64,000 nucleotides of DNA. It comes from Pogona vitticeps. Taxonomy: Eukaryota; Chordata; Lepidosauria; Squamata; Agamidae. The stretch covers positions 196,180,947 to 196,244,946 of the forward strand of contig NC_135783.1 of assembly GCF_051106095.1 (NCBI RefSeq). The letters are read 5' to 3'. Positions 11,168-21,786 of this stretch are shown here, one piece after another; position 1 is the stretch's first letter, and each line of letters starts with the position of its first letter. The notes below the pieces were generated by a model. It worked only from the letters and a program-made list of their open reading frames with translations, ran no database searches and was not told where the DNA came from. The translations under genes and the position numbers were made by a program.

Positions 11168-11990
11168 TCTACTTCTATACTTCCCCAATAAAGTTACTAC
11201 TCTCTGGGTGGTTTCCAACATACAATAAAAACACTGTATAATAAATACAATAAAAATTCAATAAACCCTATCACTAGCTAAAACAACAGACTTACCTTAA
11301 AAAGAAAAACACAAATTAAAACCCATTTGAGCATCGCAGTCAATATTCGGACTAGTAGAAGGCAGCTTTATACAATTCTTTTTTTTTATTAGCTTCCTAA
11401 CAACTGAAGAGGGATGGCACCTAGTGAACCTCTGTAGGAAGCTTATTCCAGAGGAAAGAGGCTATGACTGAGAAAGCTCGGTTCCTGGTGTTGGGGGTTT
11501 TTGGGCTCTTTCGGTGTTGCTGTTCTTCACATCAAGAACTCTGAGGAGTGGGTGGGATGGGTAGCTATTTTGTGGAGGTGACATTCTATCAAATATTGAG
11601 GTCCAAAACCGTTGAGGGCTTTATAAGTTATGATCAGGACCTTAAATTGATCACGGAAACTAACATGGAGCCAGTGAAGGTGTGTGAAGACTGGGGATCC
11701 AGGTTCATATCTGCTGGTACCTGTAATCAGTCTGGCTGTCGCTTTCTACTAGTCTGTTGAAGTTCTCATAGTGATTTCAAGGGCAGCCCTAAATAGAGAG
11801 CACTACACCAGTCTATTTTACCAGAACATGAACCACTGTTATTAAGCATTTCTTATCCAGCTGAGGGCACACCTGGGCAATCAACAAAAACTGATTAAAA
11901 GCACTCTTGGCCACAGCAGTTATTAGCACCTCCATAGAGAGAGATGGGTCCAAGAGTACCCCCCCCCCCAAACTACGAATCTAGTCTTTC
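11167..11990 (-). mobile_element. L2-like LINE 3' region, antisense
   Basis: The + strand carries the reverse complement of an L2-type 3' region: GGGTGGTTTCCAACATACAA near the tail, AGGAAGCTTATTCCAGAGG, TTGAGGGCTTTATAAG, CATGGAGCCAGTGAAGGTG and AAGGGCAGCCCTAAATAGAG. The same landmarks, better kept, occur at 62880-63545. No intact reading frame remains. A poly(C) run near 11960 marks the right edge. Confidence 0.65.
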
Positions 11991-12550
11991 AGGGGCAGTA
12001 TAAAATATAGCACTCTTTCCTTTAGTACGTAGATTTAGATTACAATCCAGTGCAGACTTGCCTGGGCATAAGCCCCATAGAATCCAGGGGGACTTCGTTC
12101 TAAGCAGATATTCATGGAACTGCACTGCCTTTTTAAATAGAAGGTTTAGTCTCCTTGCAGTCAACGGCCTTCCCATATTCTCTTCCTCCTATTTACTGTA
12201 CCTACCTGAGGTGTCTCATTTGATAGTTTTTCCTCACCTAGTGTCCTCCAGCTGTGTTGGACTACAACTCCTATCATCCCAAATGTGGGATGACAGGTAT
12301 TGTGATTCAGCACGTTTGAAATACACTGGCATAGAAACGTTTGCTTTGTGGTGTGGTGTACGGTTTAATTCTTGATTGAGCAATCATGCTTGCACACGAA
12401 GTTTGTGTTACGCTCTCGGAGACCAAAAACAAAATAAGAAAAGTTAAAATGTTCTCACCATTCTGTTTTATTGCGCATCTGTAGCTGTGACTCGTGCACT
12501 TGATGTGTCATACTCTGTTTGGGACCTAGTTGTTTTCTCCTTCTTTTTAG

Positions 12551-12735
12551 TGAAAATAGCAATGGAGGAAGCAGTGCTGAAGTGCACAAAAGGTTAAATG
12601 TTAAAAACACTCTGTCCGTGAGTGGGACTTGTTCAGAGAACACTTTAGCAACAGTGGACTTAAGAAGCTTTAAGGACAACTTATTTGAAATCATCCAAGA
12701 AAACAAAGATAGGTGGAAAGATCTAGCAGAAAAAG
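12551..12735 (+). CDS. PDE1A: PDE1A exon, C-terminal tail (ATVDLRSFKDNLFEIIQENK)
   Basis: The exon begins after TTCTTTTTAG, completes a serine codon and reads 61 codons to LAEK plus one base, followed by G|GTATG. The second half, LATVDLRSFKDNLFEIIQEN then KDRWKDLAEK, aligns with the PDE1A tail LASVDLKSFKNSLVDIIQQN-KERWKELAAQ. PDE1B and PDE1C tails differ clearly here, so this exon gives the paralogue assignment. The first half (ENSNGGSSAEVHKRLNVKNT) is less conserved, as expected for the linker after the catalytic domain. The GT/AG sites and phases (2 in, 1 out) fit both neighbours. Confidence 0.9.
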
Positions 12736-12945
12736 GTATGTTTTCCATCTGGAACAGTTCTTCTACACATTTGGCCTCACTGTTTATTTTACAAAAGTTA
12801 AAACAGTGGAAAATCTGGATTTAATGGGTTGGATCCAGACATGATGCTTAAACTCATTGAAATGAGTTGTATTTAAGCTTGGCATAATATGCAGGGTTAT
12901 TTGCTGTCTGGGTCAAGCCTGTTACAGTTGTTTAGACCAGAAGTC

Positions 12946-13195
12946 CCCAACCCCCCAGTGCCGATCCATGGCCTGAGCCGGACCGGACCGTGGAAACAGA
13001 CCTCCCCCCACCCCCGCACGCACTCCCCTCGCACAGCCTGTTTACGCCTGCGTACGCATGCCTGCACCCACGAGTGCTCCCCTATCCCTTCGTGCATGTG
13101 CACAAGTGCCCCCTGAGCACCATGCTGCCCTTTGCACATGTGCATGAGTGCACACCCACATGAGTGCTGTGCCACCCTTTGCACATGACTCGAGA
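12946..13195. mobile_element. hAT-type element, left part only
   Basis: The left end AAGTCCCCAACCCCCCAGTG followed by GATCCATGGCCTGAGCCGG matches the element at 34927-35259. The interior is CpG- and GCATG-rich with imperfect repeats. The matching right terminus is missing; the sequence runs into an A-run at 13197. Confidence 0.6.
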
Positions 13196-13317
13196 TTAAA
13201 AAAAAATTGTGCAATGCCATTGCATGTTCTCCCCACTAGATGGTAGAAATTCATAACTTTGGAGCCTTTCTCTTAACCCTTCTCTCCAAACGTATGTCCA
13301 GATGGGAGCTTTAAAAA

Positions 13318-13460
13318 TTCATTTATTTATTTATGTACCACTCCATTCACACAAAAGGACTATTCTGGGCAGTTTAACAAGAAGTGAAAACAAAGTGCAA
13401 GAAAAAATAAACAAGAATTAACAGTATAGAACAAATAAAAATCCAGTGGCATCAGAACAA
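13318..13460 (-). repeat. LINE/SINE 3' tail fragment, antisense
   Basis: ATTTATTTATTTATGTACCA ... CTATTCTGGGCAGTTTAACA is the reverse complement of a common squamate L2/CR1-type tail. The rest of the 12736-15229 intron (13.5-15.2 kb) shows nothing I can assign. Confidence 0.5.
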
Positions 13461-15229
13461 TTTACAAAACCAGTCATTATTATTGGACTACCATTCCCTC
13501 AGTCCTTAAGAATGGGGGTAGAATTTCATTTTAGATTAGAACTTACCAGCCTTTATTATAACGAAGCTCCTAGGTTTGTGATCCTGGTCTTACCCGCTCA
13601 GCACAGTTACAGTGGCCTCTTGAGATGGTTTCTTGTGGGCATGGGGGCCTACACAGCTGGGGCTTTTGTGCACATCCCTATTCCCACCATTGACCCCTTT
13701 GGCCTTACACAGGAGCGGGCAAACATCTGAATAGGGCTGAAGAGATGAGATTGTGGGGTTTATAACTTTCCAAATGACTATTACAGAAATAAATGTGGTT
13801 CTTAAAAATAATATATATTGCTTTCAAATGAGAGGGTATGGAACAAAGACCAGAAAAAAAGAGAACTGATGAGTCTAATCAAGGGTCAGTGACATCCAGT
13901 GATCAGGTCAAGATGAATTAGATTAAGGACTAATCTAGTCCAGCAAACATGCCCCATAGCCACCATGTAAATAATTAAGGGTGCTACTGCCTCTCCCTCA
14001 AGGAATGGGTATTCTTAGGACTACTGCTGAATCTGGGGAGTCCATTTAGTGGTCATGACAAGTACCCACTGATCATGTTTTTACACCCCCACCATAAATA
14101 TTTCTCATCCTGTTTTACAACCATTTCAGTTAATGGCCAGCATCCAAGGATGGGAGAGAATTTCCTTTCCGTTTATCTTGGCTGAGAGTCTGCCACGTCC
14201 ACAGATTTCTCAGGAAGAAAGTTTGTAAATTTGAAGGAGGGAAAAACAAGAACTGACCAATGTGTTCATGAATGTAAAGCGCTTTTGAGTGCCTGTCTAT
14301 TAAAAGACTGGATTTCAATCCTTCTGTGTTCAAATTGGGGCCAAATTAGAGGCCCCAAATTTCCACATCTTCAACACTGATAGGACAGCCAGATGTAAGG
14401 TGTTCTTCTTGAATAGCTTTACCTAGTGAATTGCAGATGGAGGAGAATTTCAGTTCAGTTCATTTTTGAAGAATGTATTATAATTTCTAGACTTCATATC
14501 TGGGAAAGAAAAATGATGATTTAAAGACTGAATACAAGAGAAAGAAAAGCTGACAGATTTTCCCATCTTTATCATGATCACAACTGTTTTTTTAAAAAAT
14601 AATAATAATAACAATGCACTACCTGTTGATTGTAGGATGAGGTTCTTTTTTTATCTGCCCTGAATCTGCTACCAATTAATTTCATGCAGTGACACAAGTT
14701 CTAGTAATATGAAAAGAGGGGTGGGGGAAAGTCTCCATGCATATGGAGATGCGTATATACAGGAAGATGCAAGGATACCTATTTCCTGCTGTAAACTTAT
14801 GCAGGTCGATACAAGACTGCACTGCCTAAGGCAGAAGGAGCTACCTTCACCACTGTCTCTTTCTCTCCCACTGCATTAGTGGTAGTTTCACAAGCAGTCT
14901 GGCTCCTAAGATCTCATTCAGAAGAGCAGCCCTTCATAAAAGCAAGGCATCGAGTTGCCATGGCAGCTACAACTATGGTTGAAAGTAACTTGGAAAGCTG
15001 TTGTTGCAGCAGCAAGGTGAAAGTGAACAGATGGTCTTCATTGACACCTTGATCACCAGAACTCATTCTGTGGGCTTCAGAGGAAGGGATTGGGCCCACT
15101 GGATGTGATAAAGAGTTCTCTCAGACCCTTGTCTATGATACCCAGTGCCACAGCTTCTTGGCTAAATGCAGCCGTAGAAAAATGCCCTTGCATTACAACA
15201 AAACCTCATGTGCGTGTTTTGTCCTGCAG

Positions 15230-15532
15230 AAGAGCTTGTACAAGAAGATGAAATGCAGTCAAAGGAGCCGATGACGGAAGACCCAAACAGGCAAACCACA
15301 GACGCACAACTGGAGGAGGGAGCAACGAAGAGACCGATCGAGAAAAATCAGGGAAGACAGGATAAAACACCATTATCCAGAGAGTCCTCCCACACACCTC
15401 TTGTTCTTCAAGTGCACTATCTCAATTCTCACACCAGCATTCCAGGCGCTGAGACCTCGTCAAAGCTTTCGTTGATTAAAAGAGAAGCTGTGGATGTACA
15501 GCAAGAAACACAACTTACTGTCCCACTGAATG
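15230..15532 (+). CDS. PDE1A: PDE1A long C-terminal exon, lineage-specific tail
   Basis: After TCCTGCAG the exon completes a glutamate codon and reads 100 codons without a stop, starting ELVQEDEMQSKEPMTEDPNR, in the phase left by the previous exon. It ends CTG AAT G before GTAATAC, a good donor. The peptide is hydrophilic and rich in Glu, Gln, Lys, Ser and Thr, and probably disordered. Its start (EELVQEDE) recalls the EDLVNAEEKH at the end of one mammalian PDE1A isoform, but that form then stops soon, while this goes on for about 90 residues. No stop codon occurs in the exon, so the gene needs another exon. If the donor is skipped, the frame runs through a T-run to a stop at 15792, which looks like intron. 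Confidence 0.75.
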
Positions 15533-16552
15533 GTAATACTGCATCACTCAGTGTTTCCCAGATGGATTTTTTTTTTTTTTGGTTTTGTTTTGGAGCTATG
15601 CCACAGTATTTGTCCCATCCTCATCACACCACAACTACCACCTCTCCTGTAGTTGAGTTTGGGCAAACATACCATGTCACGATGGAGGGGGAACAAGGGC
15701 CACTCACACTCAGCTTCCCTTTAAGGAGTTCAGATGTCATCCGAGGTTCTTTCCACCCACATCTCCTCATGACAGCCCTGTGGTGTAAATAACTAGCCAA
15801 AGCAAGTTTTGTCCAAAGCCTTATGGCTAAGTAGGGGTTTGAACCTCAACTTCTCCAGCCATTGGCATAACCACTAAATCACACTGGCTTAGAGAAGGAA
15901 GGTTGCACACGAACCCAGTGATATGAAATATGTGCAGAAATGAGGCAGTTTTGCTTTTAGCTGTGTGCATTTCCTCTTTCCAGGTAAGCCCAATCTCCGT
16001 GAGAACACAGAGGAGCCACTTAAGGAACAGAAACAAAGTGTGCTGCGCAACTAGAGGACCCTCATCTTTATTGTTTGCGCTGCTTGAAGAATGAGAGGTA
16101 AAATACCCTTGGTTCTTCCTGTCTAAGTAGCAGGTGCCCTTTCCCTCAGGTTTCAAGGAGATGAGACCACAGTTGCTAGTGCCTACTCACCCGCCCCTGG
16201 AGTAGGTCCTTGTCAATCCCATTCTTATCAATGGAAGCCTGGGGCTGCAAAAAAGCCTAAAGGGTCAGGGATGAGCCAGACCTCTTCAGCCCTAGGTCAG
16301 GATCAAGCTGAGCAGGATCACCCTGTAGGGGAATGGCCAGTGTACACTTGTGAGCAGAAAGCAGAAGGCACGGCAGGTAAAGGCTGGAAAAAATATGAAG
16401 GCACTGAAGGACACGTTCTTCAACAAACTTTGCTTTAATTCAGTATATTGGAAAGGTAGAAGAGAATTGAGCAGATGCTTGGAATGGAACGATGCCAAAC
16501 AAGGCACTCAGGTGATCAGACAGATAGCTGTAGGGTAGGTGGGAAATGTCAT

Positions 16553-16880
16553 GGGGCATGGTGGTGCTGTGGGTTAAACTGCAGGAGCCTCTGGGCTGCA
16601 AGGTCGAAAGATCAGCACTTTGAATCCACACACTGGAGTGACCTCCCATCACTTGTCCCAGCTCCTGCCAACCTAGCAGTTTTAAAGCACATAAAAATGC
16701 AAGTAGATAAATAGGTACCACCACGGTGGAAAGGTAATGGCGTTCCGTGTCTAGTTGCGCTGGCCACGTGACCATGAAAGATTGTCTATGGACAAAACGC
16801 TGGAAACGGGGATGAGCACTGCCCCCTAGAGTTGGACATGACTGGACTAATTGTCAAGGAACCTTTACCTTTACCTAGGT
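16553..16880 (+). mobile_element. tRNA-derived SINE with (CCTTTA)n tail
   Basis: Starts GGGGCATGGTGGTGCTGTGG, has GGTCGAAAGATCAGCACTTT in the head region, a conserved middle with GGCGTTCCGTGTCTAGTTGC and GCCACGTGACC, and ends AAGGAACCTTTACCTTTACC. About 330 bp, apparently near full length. This belongs to a reptile tRNA-SINE family whose name I cannot give safely. Confidence 0.75.
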
Positions 16881-19045
16881 GGGAAACAAAGGAAGCAGCT
16901 CTACACTAAGTTGGACTGGGAAGCCATCTAGTTCACCACTGTCCCCACTGACTGCCAGAATCTCACCACGGTTGCAGACAGGGGTCTGCAAACAGAAGGA
17001 CAGAGGGGAAGATGCTGAAATCCCTTCCAGCTCTTTAGTTCTAAGACTATTATTATTAAGTCAAACTGACTTAAACTGGAAGTGTATTTTTAAAATTATT
17101 ATTATTATTTATCAGTGCCAATCTCAGATTTCCAAATCTGACTTTGATTCAAATGTTGGTTTCCAAAGAAAACAGGAAATAGTACATTTTCATAACTATA
17201 CCATTCTCACCATTGTGCCACTGAGTGTATCATTTCTGCATTTTCAGGGGTGGGGAGTGGGGAAGTAAAAGCTATCTGAGAATGCCCCGGGGAAAAAAAT
17301 ACTTTATTTATTTCTCTTTTCATCGGTGATTGTGCAGCGATATCATTCCAAAGGCTCACTTTCTTTACTCTGCTGATAAATGGCCAACACTTTGTTCAGC
17401 AGCAAATCTGAGCCACTTCTCATTTAATCTAATTGCAGGGTGAACAGAAGAACAGAAACAAAAAAAAAATCCTGATTTTTTTTCCACGAGGCGGTTACCG
17501 ACTTTATCAGATCATCCTTGGACCCTCTTCTCTTTCTGCACAGCTGATGGAGGCAAACTTTGGCATTAAACATCAGAATGGCCTGAGCTGGTAACTCGAG
17601 CCACTGAGAGCCACACCCCTGATTCAGAGTTGTTTATCCGTTCTTCAGTTCTGCCACCCTTAATGCATTTTTTAACAAAAAAAATTAATCAATGAAGCCA
17701 GTGGCCATCTTATCACCATGTACAAGTTGTGGTTAAAAGACACACTCATTAGAAGTGACGTCTGGGAAGCCCTCCCTAAGTGGATAATATAATCGCCACT
17801 TGTAGATGCTGGGAGGACCAAAATGAGTGGGGTACCACTGTGATGTTAGTATGGACAGCTCCACTCTTCCCTTTCACAGTCCTGTTGCATAAGGACATGG
17901 ATGTCTGCATGTACAGACTTTAAAAACAAAAACAGAAGTTGGGGAAATTTCTGAGACGCTGTGCTGCAAAATGCAGGTGTTCCAGGAAGCCTTCTGAACA
18001 AGTACAGAATGTATTGTTTGACATCATGCAATGGAAATCGAATGTTTTCATTCAGTCCATGAAATCTTACTTCGAGCTAGTGAAATCATATTAGGTCAGG
18101 ATGTATGAAGACCCAAACGCTGTCCCACGCAGAACTCTAGGAGAAGCCATAATGTGGAAGACAAGCAGGTGCTTTGTATGTAGAAATGCCACCCCAGGCA
18201 TCTCCAGTCGGGAAGGATCTTACGATGTGGGATGGGAGTTGGGGTTGGGGTGGGCAGACCTCTTTCTCTTGTCTTGGAGACCTGCTGCCAATTGGAGTCC
18301 AACAGAAATAAGCCGGACAGGCCAACGGCTTAGATTCTTACATTTTCTCCCTTTGTTCCCTTCTCAATAATTGCTTCATTGATATGCTATGGAAGTGTGT
18401 CTTTAAGAAAAAAAAACCACAAATGAAAGGAGCAGAGATTATTTGGGTAAAGTTCTTAACTTGTTCAGGATAGTCCACGGGCAACAGCATGGGAATTGTC
18501 CAGCCTAAATCTCGCTGCAGTCACATCGAGGATGGTATTGTGACAAGTGGGGATGTCCGTGGAATGACAGCATCTCTGCGTGGCTCAAGCAGCTCTCCTG
18601 CTTTACCCTCTTTTGAAGCCAGGGACATTCCCCGCCATCAGGGAAGACAATCGTAGAACATCAAGGAGTCATAATTCATGACCGTTGCTGTTAAAGCCAT
18701 AAATGAGCCATGTATGTTCTTTAATCTGAAGTAAAAACTGTCTGGTGGGTGCGCAGAGAATGAAAACAAAATGCACCTCAAAAACATTTTGGGGATGAGA
18801 GGCGAGACTGTCCCTTTAGCATGTGGACTTGGTGTGCTCTGCAGTCAAGAAAGGGCATTTTAAAGAATAAACCTGTATGATAATACTGTATGGTGCAACC
18901 TATAGTTTTGCTGAGTGCGCTCTCTCTGTTTGTGCGTGTATAAGCACGCACGTAGACAAGCACATATTGCTATTGTCAGAGAGCACCAGATGTTTGGCTC
19001 ATGCCCTCTACTTCCTTGCTTGTTTTACTATTTTCATTATAATAG

Positions 19046-19087
19046 CTGTGGCAGTGAATGATTTGCTTCAAGAGGAAAGAGAACTAG
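19046..19087 (+). CDS. Candidate small downstream PDE1A exon (weak)
   Basis: The exon ending at 15532 leaves phase 1. At 19046 an AATAG acceptor and, nine bases later, a GGCAG acceptor both open a phase-1 frame reading AVAVNDLLQEEREL (or VNDLLQEEREL) to CTAG|GTAATG, again phase 1. A pyrimidine-rich stretch precedes it. The peptide looks coding-like, but a 33-42 base segment with fitting sites can occur by chance in 40 kb and I know no PDE1A isoform with this peptide. It would still not supply a stop codon. Confidence 0.15.
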
Positions 19088-21111
19088 GTAATGGGAGAGG
19101 AGTGCTGTCTCAGACATGTATGCATTTTCCGGGCCCAGCTCAAAGTTACTCAGGAAAACATCCCCCATTCAGAGTCCATGGGTACAAACGGGGGTACATG
19201 TGGAACTCCTTCTGCCTCAAAGTTGGAGGAGAGCTTGTATGGCAGGAGAGCTCCATACATACAAATCATCTCTCTGTGCCTAAAGCAAAGCTTTAAAGTG
19301 GGGGGGGGAGAGTAAATGTGGGGGGCAGTTCTGTTCCTGATTCCCTCTTTTAAATGTTCTAAAGACAAGATTCTCTTTTTTTGCTATCTCTTTCTACAAG
19401 TGTGGTAGCAACGCCATATATGCAGTTGGTTTTTGCTACCACAAGCGGGCGGGGGCGGGGGCGGGGGCAGGGGGGGAAATAAGTCCCAAGGGCTGGAGAC
19501 CAGTTTTCCACTCTAGAAGCCGTGGGAAGCTGCACCACTACCACCCTAGAAATAAAAAAAGGGGGCGGGACCCAAATCAAAAGAAGCTTAAACCTGGGAA
19601 ATAGAAAAACAGAAGGGGCCAGAAATCTTTTTGTTCCAACGAACCAGCAGATAAGTAAATGAAGAAGACGTAGAGTGGGATTTGGTTTGGTATTAAGAGT
19701 AATTTGTACTCCTTGAGGTTCCCATGGGTGGAAATACTTATTTGGAGAAGGGCAGTTTTTCTGCTGGTGTGACAACTGGGAGGACTGGAGGCACAAAACA
19801 ATGGCTGAAGACCTACACGTCATGTACAGAGCATAGGAATCCCATTCTTGATCTCCAAAATAGCCATGATCCATGGTGATGTCCAACCTCTATTAGGAGA
19901 AGAACAGCAACATGAAGAAATTCTACAGTACAAGTGCGGAGAGGCAGATGAAGCGTTGCAATACAGATGTCTGCTAGAAGGCTGGGAGAATATGCTGAGT
20001 CGAATGTTTCATCTATAATATTGTTTTCCGTGCCAGAGCTTGCCTCTGGTAGGTGAAGCGTGGGATTTCCTGACTTATGTTTTGCAAACGGGATGGTGCA
20101 CAATGGAAGAATTTATTTGAAAATGACAGAAGAGCAGAATGTTGAGGTCTAAGCATCTGAAGCTGTTCCTGAAACTGAACATTGTCCAACCTCCTCCCCC
20201 CCCACACAGCTTAGACAAAAAAAAAATTGCCATGGTACAGCTAGGTAATTTTAGCCTCTGAATGCTCTTACTTGGGACCGGTCTTGATCTGGTAACGTGT
20301 CTTGCTGCACTTCCTTCAAATGTTGTGACCTGCTGCCTTGGGGGCATCTTCTGCTCGTTCTACTCAGCTGTGCCTTGGATGACAGCCCCAAAGTTCTGCT
20401 CTGAAAACTCTCCTGAAAATGTGGCCAGTAAAGTGTGATAGTGCATGTGCCACTTTACACTGTATCTGCTTAGTATGCACTGCTAAATGTCTAAATAAAC
20501 AATGAAGCAATCTAGTTATTTATTTATTTTTAACCAAGCTTCTCAGACCATTTCTGTACATTTTTCAAAGTGGGTTATACAGTACAAAGGTTGGACGTTT
20601 CTGGTGAACGTCTGTTTCTTACGGCCAAGATAACGCCTTTGTCCTGCTGTATCTCAGCCTGGAGTCCTTTTGAGAATGTGCTTCGTTCTGTAACAAGAAT
20701 GGAGAAAATTGGATCCTCCCCCATTTTGTGGGACTGCAGTTCCCATGAACCCTCACCAGCATGGCCAATGGAAAGAGATGATGGGAACTGCAGTAACTGA
20801 AAGATCCCTTTTTACTCATCCTCGTTTCTCAGGCCGCCTGAGAATTTTTGTTTTAAAATATGACAACTTCTTCAGGAACATCAGAATTTTCCCAGAGTAT
20901 TTAAAGCATCTAAAGTTTCATTTCCTTGCGACTAGAATTCAAATGCTTTCAACCTAAAGCTCCATGATTAAAAAAACACGCAGACACACAAACCCCACAT
21001 GACTAACAAGTAGGAATGTGAAGGACCCCACTCCCCATCTGCACCCAAATAAGGGCACAAAGACAGGTGCCTAACTAGGCTCATGGACACTCTGGACTCC
21101 TTAGTTTGATC

Positions 21112-21285
21112 CCAACAGCCGGGTAAAGGCTGACTCTGCCTTCCATTTTTCCAAGGTTGGTAAAGTGAGTACCCAAGCTTGCTGGGGGGGAGGGACAAGG
21201 TGTTGTTTGCATAATTATTTTGTAAAATGCTCAGAGGGTGCTCTAGCACTATTGGGCAGTATAAGTCAAAATAATAATAGTAATC
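21112..21285 (+). mobile_element. Sauria-type SINE, 5'-truncated and diverged
   Basis: GGCTGACTCTGCCTTCCATT, GGTAAAGTGAGTACCCAAGC, TTGTAAAATGCTCAGAGGGT and ATTGGGCAGTATAAGTC line up with the 3' two thirds of the SINE at 7653. Much older than that copy by eye. Confidence 0.7.
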
Positions 21286-21350
21286 TGACCCAATCTTGGA
21301 TATGATCTGGAGGAGGGGAACTTTACAGCATGATCAGTTTGGGGTGTGTG

Positions 21351-21771
21351 TAGGGTTGCCAGATACACGGGTACTAAAAGGAGGACATAGAAAGACAAGG
21401 AGGACAAAGGAGGACATACTGAATGTTTCATTTAAATCATTCCAGATTAAACCCACAATCAATACAATTTTATTACAATAGCTGCCAGTAAATGTCTCTT
21501 CGTGAACCAACCAAGAAACAGTCATGTTAAAAATTAAAAATAAATTCAATGGAGGCTTTTTTTCAAAATACCACGGGTGGGCGGGCAGGTGGGGGCGGGG
21601 GAAGCCAGGGGGAAGGGGGTCCTTCCACCTCTCCCTCTCACATCCAAAATTATAACATAAAATATACAAAAGCCTGACATTTTAAAGGTTTTTATCTTTG
21701 CCTGCCTGACGGAGGACATTAGGCTAAAAAGGAGGACATGTCCTCCTTTTGCCTGACATCTGGCAACCCTA
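21351..21771. mobile_element. hAT MITE with perfect 8-bp target duplication
   Basis: The ends TAGGGTTGCCAGATA and TGTCTGGCAACCCTA region (right end ATCTGGCAACCCTA) are inverted repeats. The flanks GGTGTGTG at 21343-21350 and 21772-21779 are identical 8-base duplications, diagnostic of hAT. Internal GGAGGACA motifs are repeated near both ends in inverted orientation. No transposase remains in the 421 bp. Confidence 0.88.
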
Positions 21772-21786
21772 GGTGTGTGGCCTACT

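Larger units (their letters stand above)
15533..21100. other. Downstream PDE1A region, mostly unassigned
   Basis: The remaining PDE1A exon(s) and 3' UTR should lie in or beyond this stretch, but I could not place them apart from a weak candidate at 19046. It contains one SINE (16553), short AT-rich tracts and a G-rich tract (19446-19475, GCGGGGGCGGGGGCGGGGGC) with G-quadruplex potential. I see no other gene. Confidence 0.4.

Noticed and set aside
15208-15792. Single 194-codon gene
   Set aside because: The first codons lie before a splice acceptor and the end runs past a splice donor into a T-run; only 15230-15532 is exon.
17441-17470. Terminal PDE1A exon giving an immediate stop (ATTGCAG then GG TGA)
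   Set aside because: It fits phase 1 but adds a single residue, and the upstream pyrimidine tract is poor; too easy by chance.
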